The notes under the pieces were generated by a model. That model searched no databases and was not told the DNA's origin. It saw nothing but the letters and a program-made list of their open reading frames with translations. 5,026 nucleotides of DNA, taken from NCBI GenBank assembly GCA_913054485.1, contig CAJXHQ010000289.1, positions 1-5,026 on the forward strand, given 5' to 3'. Shown here piece by piece: positions 1 through 5,026 of this stretch (position 1 is the first letter of the stretch; each line of letters starts with the position of its first letter). Position numbers and translations under genes: made by a program. This DNA is from an uncultured Paracoccaceae bacterium. Its GTDB lineage: Bacteria; Pseudomonadota; Alphaproteobacteria; Rhodobacterales; Rhodobacteraceae.

Positions 1-32
1 GTAACGTGTTCTGCACTGAGACCCGCTACTAG
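1..32 (+). CDS. Possible C-terminal tail of an unidentified plus-strand gene (partial)
   Basis: Reading from base 3, the frame gives NVFCTETRY followed by a TAG stop at 30-32. The codons are GC-ending in the way of the neighbouring genes, and GC-rich hairpins follow directly, as expected after a gene that converges on gshA. Nine residues are too few to identify a family, and this could equally be non-coding sequence that happens to be open. The rest of the gene, if real, lies left of the window. Confidence 0.3.
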   Translation, partial: NVFCTETRY

Positions 33-37
33 GCACA

Positions 38-62
38 GCCGCGCCGCACGTCAGCGCGGCGC
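38..62. terminator. GC-rich stem-loop in the convergent intergenic region
   Basis: Two alternative perfect 7-bp stems can form here: 38-44 with 54-60 (GCCGCGC/GCGCGGC, 9-nt loop), or 41-47 with 56-62 (GCGCCGC/GCGGCGC, 8-nt loop). The position fits a terminator for the possible plus-strand gene ending at 32, or a backup for gshA read from the other side. Neither side has a T-run, so it is not a canonical intrinsic terminator. Its role is inferred from position and structure only. Confidence 0.35.
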
Positions 63-104
63 CCGGCCCAAGGCTTTCAACGGCATCGCCTGATGCGGCC
101 GACA

Positions 105-120
105 GGGGCGGGAGCGCCCC
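105..120 (-). terminator. Candidate gshA terminator hairpin
   Basis: The stem is a perfect 6-bp GGGGCG/CGCCCC (105-110 with 115-120) with a four-base loop, CTCC on the minus strand. It begins 13 bp after the gshA stop codon, which is a typical terminator position. The bases after it on the minus strand (TGTCGG) lack a U-tract, so termination may be weak, Rho-assisted, or the hairpin may mainly protect the 3' end. A further 5-bp hairpin (GCATC 83-87 with GATGC 92-96) lies just beyond. Confidence 0.45.
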
Positions 121-133
121 CTCCTGCCGCGGA

Positions 134-1504
134 TCAGTAGCTGTATTCGCCGTAAATCCGGCTGAGATCGCCACCCCAATCGCCGTGGTAGCGCTCCAGC
201 AGCTCGTCGGCTGGAACCTTGCCGCTCTCCAGGCTGTCTTTCAGCGCGTTGAGGAAATGGGTCTCGTCCGGCACCAGCCCGCCGGCACCCGGCTTGGCGC
301 GCGCCTTCAGGCCGGCATCGGCAATTGCAACCACTTCGCGGGCGAGGTCGTGCATTTTGATGCCGCCAACCTCGGCCTGCAGCGCCTGTTCCGAGGCCGC
401 AACGCGCAAGCCCTCGCGGGTCTCCGCATCCCAGTCCTTGACCAGATCCCAGGCCGCATCCAGCGAGGCCTGATCATACATCAGACCAACCCAGAAGGCC
501 GGCAATGCGCACAAGCGCCGCCAGGGGCCGCCGTCAGCGCCGCGCATCTCCATGTATTTCTTGATGCGGGCTTCGGGGAAGGCGGTGGTCAGGTGGTCGG
601 CCCAGTCGCTCATCGTCGGCTTTTCACCAGGCAGCGCGGGCAGCTCGCCCTTCAGGAAGTCGCGGAAGGACATGCCCAGCGCATCAATGTATTTGCCATC
701 GCGGTAGACAAAATACATCGGCACATCGAGCGCATATTGCGCATAGGCCTCAAAGCCGAAGCCCTCGTCGAAGACAAAGGGCAGCATGCCGGTGCGCGCC
801 GCGTCCAGATCGCGCCAGACCCGGCTGCGCCAGGATTTATGGCCGTTGGGCTTGCCTTCCAGGAAGGGGGAATTGGCAAAAAGCGCCGTTGCCACCGGCT
901 GCAGCGCCAGTGCGACGCGCAGCTTCTGCACCATGTCCGCCTCGGAGCCGAAGTCGAGGTTCACTTGCACCGTGCAGGTGCGGCGCATCATGACGCGGCC
1001 CATGGTGCCGACCTTGCCCATATAGGCATCCATCAGCTTGTAACGGCCCTTGGGCATCAGGGGCATTTCTTCATGGGTCCACTCGGGCGCAGCCCCAAGA
1101 CCGATGAAGCCGACGCCGATCTTATCGGCGATCTCTTTCACCTCGCGCAGGTGAACATTCACCTCGTCGCAGGTCTCATGAATAGTTTCCAGCGGGGCAC
1201 CGGAGAGTTCCAGCGCGCCGGCCGGCTCCAGGCTCACATTGGCGCCGTCTTTCTCAAGCCCGATCAGCTTGCCAGCTTCTTCCACCGGGTTCCAGCCGAA
1301 GCGGTCGCGCAGGCCGGACAGCATCGCGTGGATCGAACGCTCGCCCTCATAGGGCAGCGGCTGGCGGGTATCTTTGCAATAGCCGAACTTCTCGTGCTCG
1401 GTGCCGATACGCCAGTCTTCCTTGGGCTTGCAGCCGCTTTCAAGGTAGCCCGCAAGCTGTTCATGGCGTTCGATCGGCTCGCCGCCGGACTGAGGAATGG
1501 ACAT
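134..1504 (-). CDS. gshA: Glutamate-cysteine ligase, plant/alphaproteobacterial type (GCS2 family)
   Basis: This enzyme carries out the first step of glutathione synthesis, the ATP-dependent joining of L-glutamate and L-cysteine to gamma-glutamylcysteine, in the cytoplasm. The 456-residue length fits the plant-like class rather than the E. coli-type GshA. Recognisable blocks are GTEHEKFG at 34-41 (early conserved motif), RTCTVQVNLDF at 175-185, TALFANSPF at 206-214, GFGFEAYAQYALDVPMYFVY at 248-267, and KYMEMRGADGGPWRRLCALP at 316-335, all close to plant GCLs as I remember them. Cysteines are at 25, 43, 112, 177 and 332. The protein ends in YGEYSY, like the tyrosine-ended plant enzymes. The ATG at 1504 has an AGGAG at 1513-1517, 8 nt upstream. 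It is the last gene of the rsmE operon, 57 bp after the preceding stop. I found no convincing promoter in that gap, so it probably depends on upstream transcription. Confidence 0.97.
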   Translation of the reverse strand: MSIPQSGGEPIERHEQLAGYLESGCKPKEDWRIGTEHEKFGYCKDTRQPLPYEGERSIHAMLSGLRDRFGWNPVEEAGKLIGLEKDGANVSLEPAGALELSGAPLETIHETCDEVNVHLREVKEIADKIGVGFIGLGAAPEWTHEEMPLMPKGRYKLMDAYMGKVGTMGRVMMRRTCTVQVNLDFGSEADMVQKLRVALALQPVATALFANSPFLEGKPNGHKSWRSRVWRDLDAARTGMLPFVFDEGFGFEAYAQYALDVPMYFVYRDGKYIDALGMSFRDFLKGELPALPGEKPTMSDWADHLTTAFPEARIKKYMEMRGADGGPWRRLCALPAFWVGLMYDQASLDAAWDLVKDWDAETREGLRVAASEQALQAEVGGIKMHDLAREVVAIADAGLKARAKPGAGGLVPDETHFLNALKDSLESGKVPADELLERYHGDWGGDLSRIYGEYSY

Positions 1505-1561
1505 GCGCCGCGCTCCTGAAAAAATCTGGTTTGGCAGCAGTGAGGCGAATTTCGGCGACTG

Positions 1562-2089
1562 TCAATGCAGCCTGTGCACTGGAGGTCTGCTCTGATGCTT
1601 TTCCCAGATCACGGTCTGGTGAGGGCCGGGGCGGCGCAGCTCGGTCAGCATGCGTTCCACCTTCAGCCCCGGCAGGGCTGAAAAGGCATCAAACAGAGCT
1701 TCGTTGCCCTCGGCATTGACCGGAATATGCAGCGGCGGCTGATCGGGCTGCTCCAGTACCCAATGGGCGGGCTTGGCGGTGTGGTCCACCAGCAGCCTTT
1801 CGATCTCGGACGAGGCCACGGCGCCACCGGTGAGCGGCCCGAAGTAGGAGATCTGCCCCTCGTCCACCTGCACCACGCCGGGGCCGCCATGGCCCAGACG
1901 GAAGCGCAGGCGTTGGCCGCCGATGAGCGCCGCAATGACGCCCAGCACAATCAGCGCCCAGCCGGCCGCCACCCAGAAGCCCAGCCCCCAGAGCGCCCAA
2001 TTCAGGCCCAAAGCCAGCATCAGACCTGCCGCGATCAGTTCGCGCCAGCGCCACAGCGCGGCCTGGGCTTCGGGACGGATGAAGCTCAT
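1562..2089 (-). CDS. Uncharacterised membrane protein with two N-terminal helices and a soluble C-terminal domain
   Basis: I do not recognise a named family for this 175-residue protein. A short N-terminus carrying arginines and tryptophans (WRWRE, 13-17) leads into two closely spaced hydrophobic helices at about 17-37 and 39-58, rich in Gly, Ala, Leu and Trp. A basic stretch follows (QRLRFRLG, 59-66), so the C-terminal domain of about 115 residues is probably cytoplasmic. That domain starts with a beta-rich look (GVVQVDEGQISYFGPLTGG) and carries SSEIERLLV, which recalls PH-like domains of small bacterial membrane proteins; this is only a resemblance. The tail is basic and His-rich (RPPVHRLH). 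The ATG overlaps the upstream acetyltransferase stop as ATGA, and GGAGG at 2097-2101 sits 7 nt before it, so translation is probably coupled. gshA follows 57 bp downstream. Confidence 0.87.
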   Translation of the reverse strand: MSFIRPEAQAALWRWRELIAAGLMLALGLNWALWGLGFWVAAGWALIVLGVIAALIGGQRLRFRLGHGGPGVVQVDEGQISYFGPLTGGAVASSEIERLLVDHTAKPAHWVLEQPDQPPLHIPVNAEGNEALFDAFSALPGLKVERMLTELRRPGPHQTVIWEKHQSRPPVHRLH

Positions 2090-2949
2090 GGGCCCGCCTC
2101 CACATACACGGGGCTGGTGAAATCGATCACCCGGTAGTCCCCGATCTTCTCAAATCCGATGGCCTCATAGGCCCGCGCGGCAGCAGCACCGGAGGCAAAG
2201 AGAATTGCCTGGCCCTGCCCCTGCGCCCGTGCTTCGCTCAAATGCAGCGCCACGGCACGGCGGGCATACCCCCGGCCGCGCAATTCAGGCGGCGTATAGA
2301 CACCGCCGACCTGCACGATATCCGGCAGCACCGCGTTGAAGGCGGTCATCGCCACCGGCTCGCCATCCTCCACAAGGATGCGCCCACGGCCGCTGTTCAC
2401 CAGTTCCTCGGCCTGCGAGACCGAGCGTTTGCGCGATTCGGGCAGGTCGCCGGAGCCAAAGATGTCGATGTCGTAGCCATGGCGCCAATCGGTCACCAGC
2501 GGCACATCGTCAGCCTGCATCGGGCGGAGCTGCGCGCGGCCCTCGGGCACAATCAGCGCGCCGGGCTTCAGGCTGAAGTGCGGCAGGGCCTCGCTGAAGC
2601 CGATCTTGCTTTCGTCCAGCCGCAGGGCGGCAATCAGCGCCTCGGCCTGGGGGGCGGCACCATTCACGCCAATGAATTTCCAGCCCGCCAAAACTTGGCG
2701 CAGGGGCGCGGCCATCTCTGCGCGAAATGCCGGAGCCTCGAACACGAAATACCCGGCTTCTGCCAGCCCGAAGACATTGGTGATCCGGCCCTCTTCTTCG
2801 CTCAGCCAGACCGTGGTCGCCTTGGAGGCGCCAGTGGCGTTCAGGCCGTGATCGCGCAGGTTGCCGGACAGGAACATCGAGGTCGCCACGCGCGGGGCCA
2901 GAAAATCCTGGACGGCCGGCCAGTCGTCAGACGTAGACTTGCGGATCAT
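2086..2949 (-). CDS. GNAT-family N-acetyltransferase, substrate unknown
   Basis: The 287-residue protein has a GNAT fold in its C-terminal part. The acetyl-CoA-binding motif is RGRGYA at 224-229, preceded by VGGVYTPPELRG, which is the usual beta4/alpha3 layout. The AYEAIGF segment at 260-266 is the typical late GNAT motif. The N-terminal part (about 1-125) is less conserved; this length fits two-domain or FR47-like GNATs rather than single-domain ones of about 150 residues. The substrate could be an amine, an amino acid or a protein N-terminus, and cannot be read from the sequence. I prefer the ATG at 2949, which overlaps the rsmE stop as ATGA and has GGGGGA at 2956-2961, 6 nt upstream. A TTG two codons earlier (2955) would have that purine block directly against it. 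The gene lies between rsmE and the two-helix protein and is translationally coupled to both. A role in rRNA or ribosomal protein modification is possible from the neighbour, but that is speculation. Confidence 0.9.
   Translation of the reverse strand: MIRKSTSDDWPAVQDFLAPRVATSMFLSGNLRDHGLNATGASKATTVWLSEEEGRITNVFGLAEAGYFVFEAPAFRAEMAAPLRQVLAGWKFIGVNGAAPQAEALIAALRLDESKIGFSEALPHFSLKPGALIVPEGRAQLRPMQADDVPLVTDWRHGYDIDIFGSGDLPESRKRSVSQAEELVNSGRGRILVEDGEPVAMTAFNAVLPDIVQVGGVYTPPELRGRGYARRAVALHLSEARAQGQGQAILFASGAAAARAYEAIGFEKIGDYRVIDFTSPVYVEAGP
2097..2101 (-). promoter_or_regulatory. Shine-Dalgarno for the two-helix protein, inside the acetyltransferase coding end
   Basis: GGAGG lies 7 nt upstream of the ATG at 2089. 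It is part of the codons for the last residues (VEAGP) of the acetyltransferase. With the ATGA overlap, ribosomes ending the upstream gene would stop right at the next start, so coupled translation is expected. Confidence 0.7.
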
Positions 2950-3674
2950 CCCCAATCCCCCAAGGCTTGCTGCCAGAGCGTCATCGCCGCCACTGCCGCC
3001 GTATCAGCGCGTAAGATGCGCGGACCGAGGCTGACCACATGGCTCTGCGGCAGCGCGTGCAGGCGTTTACGTTCCGCGTCCGAAAACCCGCCTTCCGGAC
3101 CGATGAGGATCGCCCAAGGTGCTGTGGCATGCGCCGCTGCCGCCCATTGCAGAGCATTGCCCACCTCTGCTTCGTCGCAGAACATCAGCTGGCGCTCTTC
3201 CGGCCAGTGATCCAGCAGGCGCGACAGCTTTTGCAGATCGGCCACTTCGGGCACGAAGGTACCGCCGCATTGCTCTGCCGCTTCCACCGCATGAGCCTGC
3301 AGCCGGTCCTGGCGGATGCGTTCGGAATTGGTGAAGTCGCTTTGCACCGGCAGAATGCGCGCGGCCCCCATCTCGGCGGCTTTTTCGACAATAAAATCTG
3401 TGCGCGCCTTCTTGATCGGCGCGAACATCAGCCAGTGGTCCGGCGGCATCTGCAGCGGCTTGGTCTGTGACACACAGGTCAGCAGCCCGCCGCGTTTGCC
3501 GGCCTCGGCCACCTCGCACAGCCATTCACCGTCCGATCCGTTGAACAGCGCCACCTGCGCGCCGATGCCCAGCCGCATCACCCCGAACAGGTAATGCGCC
3601 TGATCGCGCTCCAGAGGAACCGATTGCCCTGCCCCCAGCGGGTGCTCTACATACAGTCTGACTTTTGCACTCAT
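2946..3674 (-). CDS. rsmE: 16S rRNA (uracil-1498-N3)-methyltransferase RsmE
   Basis: RsmE methylates N3 of U1498 in helix 44 of 16S rRNA, near the decoding site, using S-adenosylmethionine. The 242-residue length equals that of the E. coli protein as I recall it. A PUA-like N-terminal RNA-binding domain covers about 1-72 (RDQAHYLFGVMRLGIGAQ, then VALFNGSDGEW). The SPOUT (trefoil-knot) methyltransferase domain follows, with KARTDFIVEKAAEMG at 89-103, EAAEQCGG at 131-138, LIGPEGGFSDAE at 190-201 (SAM-binding knot loop) and LGPRILRADTA at 216-226. One variation is EQCGG where many family members have Arg after EQ(S/C)x; the rest of the active-site region is intact. The ATG at 3674 places the N-terminus correctly for the family. 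The ribosome site is modest (AGG at 3680-3682, 5 nt upstream). It is the first gene of the minus-strand operon, and its TGA overlaps the acetyltransferase ATG. Its promoter must lie largely inside the 5' part of ubiA. Confidence 0.96.
   Translation of the reverse strand: MSAKVRLYVEHPLGAGQSVPLERDQAHYLFGVMRLGIGAQVALFNGSDGEWLCEVAEAGKRGGLLTCVSQTKPLQMPPDHWLMFAPIKKARTDFIVEKAAEMGAARILPVQSDFTNSERIRQDRLQAHAVEAAEQCGGTFVPEVADLQKLSRLLDHWPEERQLMFCDEAEVGNALQWAAAAHATAPWAILIGPEGGFSDAERKRLHALPQSHVVSLGPRILRADTAAVAAMTLWQQALGDWG
2956..2961 (-). promoter_or_regulatory. Shine-Dalgarno that decides the acetyltransferase start
   Basis: GGGGGA lies 6 nt before the ATG at 2949 and within the last codons of rsmE. It supports ATG 2949 over TTG 2955, because the latter would have no spacing to the purine block. 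Confidence 0.55.
3624..3653 (+). promoter_or_regulatory. ubiA: Weak candidate promoter for ubiA within the rsmE 5' coding region
   Basis: TTGCCC (3624-3629) and TACATA (3648-3653) are separated by 18 bp. They match 4/6 and 3/6 bases of the sigma70 consensus. A start about 7 bp after the -10 would give a leader of roughly 27 nt with the GAGGG ribosome site. Similar matches arise often by chance, so the main support is that ubiA must be transcribed from somewhere within rsmE. Confidence 0.22.
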
Positions 3675-3686
3675 GAGGGCCTACAT
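3675..3686. promoter_or_regulatory. 12-bp divergent spacer with Shine-Dalgarno sequences for both rsmE and ubiA
   Basis: Only 12 bp separate the rsmE and ubiA start codons. On the plus strand GAGGG (3675-3679) lies 7 nt before the ubiA ATG. On the minus strand TAGG (3680-3683) lies 5 nt before the rsmE ATG. The near-palindromic AGGGCCTA core therefore serves as ribosome binding sequence on both strands, and no room remains for separate intergenic promoters. Confidence 0.65.
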
Positions 3687-4664
3687 ATGCAAGGCGGGAC
3701 ACCGAAACCAGATGCGGCGGCACCTGCGGGACAAGTTTCCGATGCGGTGACAGGCAATTGGGTGGACACCACCGCCCCGGCCTGGACCCGGCCCTATCTG
3801 CGGCTTTCCCGTGCCGACCGGCCGATCGGCACCTGGCTCTTGCTGATTCCCTGCTGGTGGGGCCTGGCGCTGGCCATGCTCTGGGACCGCAATATCCGCT
3901 GGGAGGACGCCTGGATCGCGCTTGGCTGCGCGGCCGGCGCCTGGCTGATGCGCGGTGCGGGCTGCACCTGGAACGATATCACCGACCGCAACTTCGACGG
4001 CATGGTCGAGCGCACCCGCTCGCGCCCTATCCCCTCGGGCCAGGTCACTGTGAAAGGGGCTGCGGCCTGGATGATCCTGCAGGCGCTGATCGCCTTTGCC
4101 ATCCTGCTGACCTTCAACACCTCAGCCATCCTGATGGGGGTGGCCTCGCTGCTGCCGGTTGCCATCTACCCTTTCGCCAAACGCTTCACCTGGTGGCCGC
4201 AGGTCTTCCTTGGCCTGGCCTTCAACTGGGGGGCGCTTCTGGCTTGGGTAGCGCATACCGGATCGCTGCATTGGGCCCCGGTGATGCTGTATCTGGCCGG
4301 TATAGCCTGGACGCTGTTCTACGACACCATCTACGCCCATCAGGACACTGAGGACGACGCGCTGATCGGGGTGAAGTCCACCGCCCGGCTGTTTGCGGCG
4401 CAAACCCCGATGTGGATGCGACGTTTCCTGGTCGCCACGGTATCCCTGATGGCGCTGGCGGTGATCCTTGCCGTACAGCCCGGCGGCAGCATCCTGGCGC
4501 TGGTGCTGGCGCTGGCCGCGCCGTGGGCAATGGGCTGGCATCTTACCTGGCAGCTGAAGGCGCTTGATACGGAAAACAACGGCACGCTGATCAAACTGTT
4601 CCGCCTCAACCGCGACACGGGTCTGATTCCGCTCATCTTCTTCGTGATTGCCCTGTTCGTGTGA
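3687..4664 (+). CDS. ubiA: 4-hydroxybenzoate polyprenyltransferase (UbiA)
   Basis: UbiA is an inner-membrane enzyme that attaches the polyprenyl tail to 4-hydroxybenzoate, an early step of ubiquinone synthesis. The protein is 325 residues with many hydrophobic helices (about nine expected for the family). The first Asp-rich Mg/diphosphate-binding motif is NDITDRNFD at 96-104, followed by RTRSRPIPSG at 109-118. The second is YDTIYAHQDTEDD at 211-223, followed by IGVKSTARLF at 226-235. YPFAKRFTWWPQVFLGLAFNWG at about 160-181 also matches the family in its core residues. A polar leader of about 35 residues (Pro/Ala/Asp-rich) precedes the first conserved segment LRLSRADRPIGTWLLL, longer than in E. 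coli. The ATG at 3687 is chosen because GAGGG lies 7 nt before it. The frame stays open upstream to 3594, but those codons overlap rsmE and do not look like UbiA. Confidence 0.97.
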   Translation: MQGGTPKPDAAAPAGQVSDAVTGNWVDTTAPAWTRPYLRLSRADRPIGTWLLLIPCWWGLALAMLWDRNIRWEDAWIALGCAAGAWLMRGAGCTWNDITDRNFDGMVERTRSRPIPSGQVTVKGAAAWMILQALIAFAILLTFNTSAILMGVASLLPVAIYPFAKRFTWWPQVFLGLAFNWGALLAWVAHTGSLHWAPVMLYLAGIAWTLFYDTIYAHQDTEDDALIGVKSTARLFAAQTPMWMRRFLVATVSLMALAVILAVQPGGSILALVLALAAPWAMGWHLTWQLKALDTENNGTLIKLFRLNRDTGLIPLIFFVIALFV

Positions 4665-4693
4665 TTGAACCGCGCGCGCCGTCCCTGTAAGAC
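4665..4693 (+). promoter_or_regulatory. Candidate sigma70-type promoter for the OmpA-family gene
   Basis: TTGAAC (4665-4670) and TAAGAC (4688-4693) have exactly 17 bp between them, with 4/6 and 3/6 consensus matches. The -35 element begins directly after the ubiA stop. A start near 4700 would leave a leader of about 25 nt. The spacer is GC-rich with a CG alternation (4671-4679). This is the best promoter-like match I found in the window, but it is read by eye only. Confidence 0.4.
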
Positions 4694-4696
4694 GGC
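4678..4696 (+). terminator. Hairpin between ubiA and the OmpA-family gene, possible weak terminator
   Basis: GCCGTC (4678-4683) pairs perfectly with GACGGC (4691-4696) around a 7-nt loop, starting 14 bp after the ubiA stop. Only a short T-stretch (TGTTT, 4702-4706) lies downstream, so termination would be weak. It overlaps the -10 element of the candidate promoter, so it may instead be an operator-like inverted repeat. Confidence 0.35.
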
Positions 4697-4724
4697 ATGA
4701 CTGTTTCGGGAACACCAAGACCAT

Positions 4725-5026
4725 ATGCGCCTCAAGTTCGCTACGATTGTCAGCCTGACCTTCATCCTCGCCGCGGGGCTCTGCATCGTTGTGGCCAACT
4801 TCGCCGTCACCGCGGTCGAACGCGGCAGCGAGATCGCGGTGCGCCGCACATTGGATGAAACCGGCCACGACTGGACCGAAGTCACCGCCGACGGCCTCAG
4901 TGTGATTCTCGAAGGCACCGCCCCGGACGAGGCAACCCGCTTCACCGCCCTGTCCAGCGTCGGCGGGGTCGTGGATGCGGCCCGGATCATCGACCGCATC
5001 TTCATCACCCCCAGCGACGCCATTGC
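4725..5026 (+). CDS. OmpA-family/BON-domain envelope protein, N-terminal part (truncated by the window edge)
   Basis: One hundred codons are visible before the edge. The start MRLKFATIVSLTFILAAG gives one hydrophobic segment (about 5-28) after a positive N-terminus, fitting a membrane anchor or uncleaved signal; the cysteine at 20 is not in a proper lipobox. The following region, about 35-100, contains DGLSVILEGTAPDEATRF and SVGGVVDAARIIDRI, the pattern of a BON-like domain: strand, turn, then a helix with conserved Gly and Val. Roseobacter proteins with this start usually carry an OmpA peptidoglycan-binding domain at the far end, but that part is outside the window, so the name rests on resemblance. 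The ribosome site is weak (GGGAA at 4708-4712 is rather far from the ATG, AAGA at 4717-4720 close). It lies 60 bp after ubiA and probably has its own promoter. Confidence 0.8.
   Translation, partial: MRLKFATIVSLTFILAAGLCIVVANFAVTAVERGSEIAVRRTLDETGHDWTEVTADGLSVILEGTAPDEATRFTALSSVGGVVDAARIIDRIFITPSDAI

Noticed and set aside
185..1519. A 444-codon open frame on the plus strand opposite gshA
   Set aside because: It lies almost wholly antisense to a confidently identified gshA. Its composition (many His, Arg, Gln, Ala, Gly) is typical of the shadow of GC-rich codons, and it shows no recognisable domain.
1505..1561. Promoter, terminator or attenuator in the 57-bp gap before gshA
   Set aside because: There is a small symmetrical element (CGAATTTCG, 1546-1554) and an A6 run (a T6 run on the minus strand, 1519-1524), but no -35/-10 pair and no stable stem next to the T-run. 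Only the AGGAG ribosome site is supported.
2242..3210. A 322-codon plus-strand open frame across the acetyltransferase and rsmE
   Set aside because: It spans the antisense of two real genes and their junction, with Arg/His/Gln/Ala-rich shadow composition and no motif.
3594..3686. Upstream extension of ubiA by 31 codons
   Set aside because: The extension lies within the rsmE coding region, has no good ribosome site and does not resemble UbiA, whereas ATG 3687 has GAGGG at proper spacing.
4697..4862. Alternative start ATG at 4697 for the gene after ubiA
   Set aside because: This is a different frame giving Arg/Pro/His-rich sequence without a domain. The ATG at 4725 gives a membrane segment and a BON-like pattern.
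4122..5023. Long minus-strand open frames opposite ubiA and the OmpA-family gene
   Set aside because: Both strands cannot plausibly code here. The plus strand has clear UbiA motifs and a signal-like protein start, while the minus frames show low-complexity shadow composition.

Overview
The window looks like ordinary chromosomal DNA from a GC-rich alphaproteobacterium, most likely a Roseobacter-group member of the Rhodobacteraceae. The evidence is a plant/alphaproteobacterial-type GshA, a UbiA with a long polar N-terminal leader, and an OmpA-family protein start that resembles roseobacter proteins. Codon use is GC-rich and uniform. I see no transposase, integrase, tRNA, rRNA, CRISPR array or compositional island.

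Layout. Positions 1-133 are a convergent intergenic zone with several GC-rich hairpins and possibly the last codons of a plus-strand gene (stop at 30-32). A tight minus-strand operon fills 134-3674. In transcription order it is rsmE (16S rRNA m3U1498 methyltransferase), a GNAT acetyltransferase, a two-helix membrane protein of unknown function, and gshA (glutamate-cysteine ligase). The first three genes are linked by two ATGA stop/start overlaps, and gshA follows after 57 bp. On the plus strand, ubiA (4-hydroxybenzoate polyprenyltransferase) starts only 12 bp from the rsmE start and diverges from it. After a 60-bp gap with a candidate promoter and hairpin, an OmpA/BON-type envelope protein begins and runs off the right edge.

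How the genes work together. The minus operon joins ribosome maturation (RsmE) to glutathione synthesis (GshA), with two uncharacterised genes translationally coupled between them. UbiA works in ubiquinone synthesis at the inner membrane, and the last gene is probably anchored in the cell envelope. The functional link is at most general housekeeping and redox.

I found no convincing novel system. The points most worth a second look are the very compressed rsmE/ubiA divergent start region, the unknown two-helix protein coupled into the rsmE-gshA operon, and the promoter-like hexamers overlapping a hairpin before the OmpA-family gene.
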